From: Streptomyces sp. TSRI0281
GTDB lineage: Bacteria > Actinomycetota > Actinomycetes > Streptomycetales > Streptomycetaceae
Assembly: GCF_001905125.1 (NCBI RefSeq)
Contig: NZ_LWLE01000036.1
Coordinates: 237,341 to 301,340, forward strand
Direction of reading: 5' to 3'
DNA length: 64,000 bases
Shown here: piece by piece, positions 60,911 through 64,000 of the stretch
Layout of the letters: each line of letters opens with the position of its first letter
How positions within the stretch are numbered: position 1 is the first letter of the stretch
Made by a program: the position numbers and the translations under genes
The notes under the pieces: generated by a model
The model's input: the letters and a program-made list of their open reading frames with translations, nothing else
The model's database searches: none
Told to the model about the DNA's origin: nothing

Positions 60911-61907
60911 CTCGGTGGTGATCGACGGTGAGCGGGGCGGGATGGATTCGGACCACGGTGGGCGCTCCGACAGCGAGGAAAAGGACGCCTGGCCGCAGGT
61001 GGTGAGCCACTCGGAGCCCGAGCCGCACACCTCTGCGCCCGCCTCGCCCCCGGCCTCTGCGGACGCCTCGCCCCCGGCCTCTGCGTATGCCGGGCAGCAC
61101 CCTTCCGCACACGCGGAGCAGCGCTCTTCGACGGCCGGCCGGCCGCACATAGCCTCGGGCACGTCGACGGACGCCCAGCCGCACGCCGGGCCGGGCGCGG
61201 CGGGCGGCGCTGCCGGCTCCGGTGACCGCGCCACCGGCGGGGGCATAGCCGCGCTCTCGTTCGGGTACCAGGCCGTCGCCGCCGTCGCGCTGTCCGTCAT
61301 CGGGATGATCGCCTGCGCCCAGGTGGCCATGGTCTTCCTGCACGTCGCTCCGTCCAACACGCTCACCAAGCAGCATGGTGAGGCGGTCGACAACTGGGTC
61401 TACCCGGAGTTCGAACAGAACTGGAAGCTGTTCGCCCCCAATCCGCTCCAGCAGAACATCGCCGTCCATGTGCGGGCCGAAGTGGTCGGCGCCGACGGCC
61501 GCCGCACCACCCCCTGGATGAGCCTCTCCGGCGAGGACGGCAAGGAGATACGCGGCAATCTCTTCCCCAGCCATGTGCATCAGAACGAGCTCCGCCGGGG
61601 CTGGGACTTCTTCGTCAACTCCCACGACAGCGAGAACCGCCCCAACGGTCTGCGCGGTGATCTCTCCGAGCGTTACATCCGGCGCATCGTGATGCTGCGC
61701 CTCGGCGCCCACGACTACGGCGGCACCGTCGAGCGCATCCAGGTGCGTTCCGAGACCCGCTCCGTCACGCCGCCCCCGTGGAGCGAGGAGAAGATCAGCA
61801 CCCGGCCGAACTACCGGGTGCTCCCGTGGTGGACCGTGGCCCCGGAAGATCTCCCCGAAAATGCCGGAGCGCCGCAGGCGTCGCGCGGCGAGGAGGCGGA
61901 CAAGTGA
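60903..61907 (+). CDS. DUF5819 family membrane protein
   Basis: This 334-residue protein has a 115-residue disordered Ser/Pro/Ala-rich cytoplasmic part with PPASADASPPASA repeats. A membrane helix (about 120-145) and an extracellular domain of about 190 residues follow, with YPEFEQNWKLFAPNPLQQNI and RRIVMLRLG, the DUF5819 signature. GTG at 60903; the stop overlaps the HTTM gene's GTG. DUF5819 genes are repeatedly paired with HTTM genes, which suggests a joint membrane function; the function itself is unknown. Confidence 0.78.
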   Translation: MDNSVVIDGERGGMDSDHGGRSDSEEKDAWPQVVSHSEPEPHTSAPASPPASADASPPASAYAGQHPSAHAEQRSSTAGRPHIASGTSTDAQPHAGPGAAGGAAGSGDRATGGGIAALSFGYQAVAAVALSVIGMIACAQVAMVFLHVAPSNTLTKQHGEAVDNWVYPEFEQNWKLFAPNPLQQNIAVHVRAEVVGADGRRTTPWMSLSGEDGKEIRGNLFPSHVHQNELRRGWDFFVNSHDSENRPNGLRGDLSERYIRRIVMLRLGAHDYGGTVERIQVRSETRSVTPPPWSEEKISTRPNYRVLPWWTVAPEDLPENAGAPQASRGEEADK

Positions 61908-63331
61908 CGACAACCTCCCCGGCCGGTGTTCCCGGCCCGGTGCCCGGCTCCCTCCCCGACGGCACCCCCGGCCCGAACGCCGGGCCCGTTGCCCGCCCGA
62001 AGCCTCGCCGGAACCCCGGAAGCGGTCTCGCCCGAGGTATCCAGCGCATCACCGCCTCGGCCCTCGGCCCGTACCAGAGCGCTGTCATCCGGATCGGGTT
62101 CTCCGCCACGTATCTGTTCTTCCTGCTGCGTGAACTGCCGCACCGCCAGGAGCTCTACGGGCCCGACAGCCCGTGGCGCTGGGACATGGCCCGCCGGCTC
62201 ATAGCGAACAACGACGCCTTCTCCGTACTCATGTGGTCGGACAGCGCCGTCTGGTTCGAGGCCGTGTACGCCCTCACTCTGCTGTCGGCCGCGGCACTGC
62301 TGCTCGGGTGGCGCACCCGGACCATGTCCGTCCTGTTCATGGTCGGCGTGCTCTCCGTGCAGAACCGCAGCATCTTCATGGGCGACGGCGGTGACAACGT
62401 CATCCACCTGATGGCGATCTATCTCGTCCTGACGCGCTGCGCCCAGGTCTGGTCGCTGGATGCCAGGCGCGCCGAGCGGAACGCCGCACGCGCCGCACGG
62501 GGCCTCGCACCGGCACGGGACGTGGTGGGTCCGGTTCTGTGGACGGTGCTCGGGCCGGTCCTGCTGATCGCCACGCTGATGGACGGTCTCGGCGGGACCT
62601 GGTGGCTGCCGACCCTCCTGTGGGTGCTGTGGCTGGGGAGCGCCGCGTGGTGGGCCGCCCATCGCTACGCGCCGCACGGTGAGCAGCGCACCCTGCTCGA
62701 CGTCCTGGCCAATCTCGCGCACAACGCCACCCTCGCCGTGATCATGGCCGAGGTCTGTCTGATCTACGCGACCGCCGGCTGGTACAAGATCCAGGGGTCG
62801 CGCTGGCAGGACGGCACCGCGCTCTACTACCCCCTCAAGCTCGACTACTTCACGCCCTGGCCCGCCCTGTCGGACATCCTGGCTTCCAGCGGTGTGATGG
62901 TGATGGTGCTGACGTACGGCACGGTCATCGTCCAGGTCGCCTTCCCGTTCACGCTGTTCAACCGGCGCGTCAAGAACATCCTGCTGGTCGCGATGATCGG
63001 CGAGCACGCGGGAATCGCCCTGCTGCTCGGGCTGCCGTTCTTCTCGATGGCGATGATCGCCGCGGACGCCGTCTTCCTGCCGACGGTCTTCCTGGTGTGG
63101 CTGGGCGGCCGAGTGACGCTCGGCCGCGAGCGGCTGTTCTCGCGCTTCCCCCGTGTCCCGGGCAACTCGGGCGCGACGGGTTCGCCCCGTGCTTCGGGCG
63201 AACCGGGCGATCCGGGTGCTCACGGTGTTCCGGGCAAGGGGCGGGTGCCCGGTCAGCAGGGGTCCGGCCGCGACGGTACGGAGGAGTCCCCGCAGCAGGG
63301 CGCCGGTGGGGGCCATACGCTCGTCGGGTGA
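61904..63331 (+). CDS. HTTM-domain membrane protein (vitamin K-dependent carboxylase-like)
   Basis: This 475-residue polytopic protein has an N-terminal Pro/Gly arm of 40 residues. The HTTM domain (about 50-330) has GPYQSAVIRIGFSATYLFFL, LLGWRTRTMSVLFMVGVLSV, QNRSIFMGDGGDNVIHLMAI and GWYKIQGSRWQDGTALYYPL. The C-terminal tail is low-complexity with SGATGSPRASG-like repeats. The fold is shared with gamma-glutamyl carboxylase, but carboxylation is not established in Streptomyces. GTG overlaps the DUF5819 stop, and the stop overlaps the TrmH-type gene. Confidence 0.82.
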   Translation: MTTTSPAGVPGPVPGSLPDGTPGPNAGPVARPKPRRNPGSGLARGIQRITASALGPYQSAVIRIGFSATYLFFLLRELPHRQELYGPDSPWRWDMARRLIANNDAFSVLMWSDSAVWFEAVYALTLLSAAALLLGWRTRTMSVLFMVGVLSVQNRSIFMGDGGDNVIHLMAIYLVLTRCAQVWSLDARRAERNAARAARGLAPARDVVGPVLWTVLGPVLLIATLMDGLGGTWWLPTLLWVLWLGSAAWWAAHRYAPHGEQRTLLDVLANLAHNATLAVIMAEVCLIYATAGWYKIQGSRWQDGTALYYPLKLDYFTPWPALSDILASSGVMVMVLTYGTVIVQVAFPFTLFNRRVKNILLVAMIGEHAGIALLLGLPFFSMAMIAADAVFLPTVFLVWLGGRVTLGRERLFSRFPRVPGNSGATGSPRASGEPGDPGAHGVPGKGRVPGQQGSGRDGTEESPQQGAGGGHTLVG

Positions 63332-64000
63332 GCAGTGAGACCGGCAGAACAGAAGAGCCCCCCGCAGCGGCGGCACCCGATCCGTCCGCGGAACCGGAAC
63401 CGATTCAGTACGACGACGGGTACGGGACGGAGATCGGCGTCGGGCCGCATCCGCTGCCCTGGCCCGAGGGCGAGCGATACGACCCCGAGCTGCTCGCCCA
63501 CGGTGACCGGCGCAATGTCGGTGATGAGTACCGGTACTGGACGCGGGAGGCGATCGTCGCCGATCTGGACCTGCGGCGGCACGACTTTCACGTGGCCGTG
63601 GAGAACTGGGGTCACGACTTCAACATCGGATCGGTCGTACGGACCGCGAACGCCTTCCTCGCCAAGGAGATCCACATCGTGGGGCGGCGCCGCTGGAACC
63701 GGCGCGGGGCCATGGTCACCGACCGCTACCAGCATGTGCGACATCACCCCGACACGGCGGATCTGACCGCGTGGGCGGCCTCCGAGGGGCTGCCGATCAT
63801 CGGGATCGACAACCTCCCCGGGGCCGTACCGCTGGAGCGGACCGAGCTGCCGCGGCGCTGCGTGCTGCTGTTCGGCCAGGAGGGGCCGGGGCTCACCCAG
63901 GAGGCGCGGGACCACGCGACGATGGTGTGCTCGATCGCGCAGTTCGGCTCCACCCGGTCGATCAACGCGGGGGCCGCCGCGGCCATCGCGATGCATGCGT
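63328..64000 (+). CDS. TrmH/SpoU-family RNA 2'-O-methyltransferase (3' end outside window)
   Basis: This SPOUT-fold methyltransferase has 224 residues visible. An acidic N-terminal arm precedes an extra domain with HGDRRNVGDEYRYWTREAIV. Motif 1 is VENWGHDFNIGSVVRTANAF, motif 2 is LLFGQEGPGLTQEA and the knot motif 3 is FGSTRSINAGAAAAIAMHA. The C-terminus is cut off. GTG at 63328 overlaps the HTTM stop by 4 bp. The modified RNA and base are unknown. Confidence 0.88.
   Translation, partial: MSSETGRTEEPPAAAAPDPSAEPEPIQYDDGYGTEIGVGPHPLPWPEGERYDPELLAHGDRRNVGDEYRYWTREAIVADLDLRRHDFHVAVENWGHDFNIGSVVRTANAFLAKEIHIVGRRRWNRRGAMVTDRYQHVRHHPDTADLTAWAASEGLPIIGIDNLPGAVPLERTELPRRCVLLFGQEGPGLTQEARDHATMVCSIAQFGSTRSINAGAAAAIAMHA

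Overview
The window is about 64 kb of high-GC actinobacterial DNA covering the chromosomal origin region of a Streptomyces or close relative. The evidence is the gene order (parA, rsmG, jag, yidC, yidD, rnpA, rpmH, dnaA, oriC, dnaN, gnd, recF, dciA, gyrB, gyrA), perfect parS sites, an oriC of about 19 DnaA boxes of the Streptomyces type (TTGTCCACA), many GTG starts, and Streptomyces families such as class E sortases, CrgA, DLW-39, DUF5324, DUF2690 and a gamma-butyrolactone receptor. The species cannot be fixed from the sequence alone.

Layout. 1-4.6 kb: a leftward block with the 5' part of parA, then rsmG, jag, yidC, yidD, rnpA and rpmH (partition, rRNA methylation, membrane insertion, RNase P, ribosomal protein L34). 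4.8-9.1 kb: dnaA, oriC and dnaN. 9.2-17.9 kb: a rightward replication and topology block with gnd, recF, dciA, gyrB, gyrA and a DUF3566 membrane protein, followed by tRNA-Ile. 18-28.8 kb: a less conserved stretch of small secreted or membrane proteins, a probable remnant of a von Willebrand A gene, an orphan Ser/Thr kinase, an HTH protein, tRNA-Ala, a large secreted beta-helix/PDZ protein, and DUF2690 and DUF5324 proteins. 29-36 kb: ppiA, rhomboid, a DnaA-box cluster, crgA, a DUF881 protein and a translationally coupled set of three class E sortases with a pabA-type gene inside it. 36-44.1 kb: a leftward growth and division operon with fhaA, fhaB, pstP, rodA, pbpA and pknB, then tRNA-Leu.

44.7-49.6 kb: a PAP2 phosphatase, then what looks like a complete gamma-butyrolactone signalling module. 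It has an AfsA-type synthase gene, a coupled SDR reductase-like gene and an orphan NarL-type response regulator in one leftward operon, with a divergent ArpA/ScbR-type receptor gene. Candidate receptor operators lie between the two arms, and a perfect parS follows the receptor gene. This is the most distinctive accessory system in the window. 49.7-52.8 kb: two divergent regulator/target pairs (azoR/hxlR and marR/membrane protein), each with a visible palindrome. 52.8-55.8 kb: two perfect DnaA boxes, DUF2252, J-domain and rhodanese genes. 55.8-60.9 kb: an acyl-CoA dehydrogenase and the phenylacetyl-CoA epoxidase operon paaABCDE with a palindromic operator. 60.9-64 kb: DUF5819, HTTM and TrmH-family genes, the last cut by the window end.

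Shared themes are replication and segregation (DnaA boxes at oriC, dnaA, parA and three further intergenic places; parS at three places), envelope growth under PASTA-kinase/phosphatase/FHA control, and aerial-growth functions (sortases, CrgA, a butyrolactone switch), all close to the origin. No insertion sequence, prophage or CRISPR array was seen.
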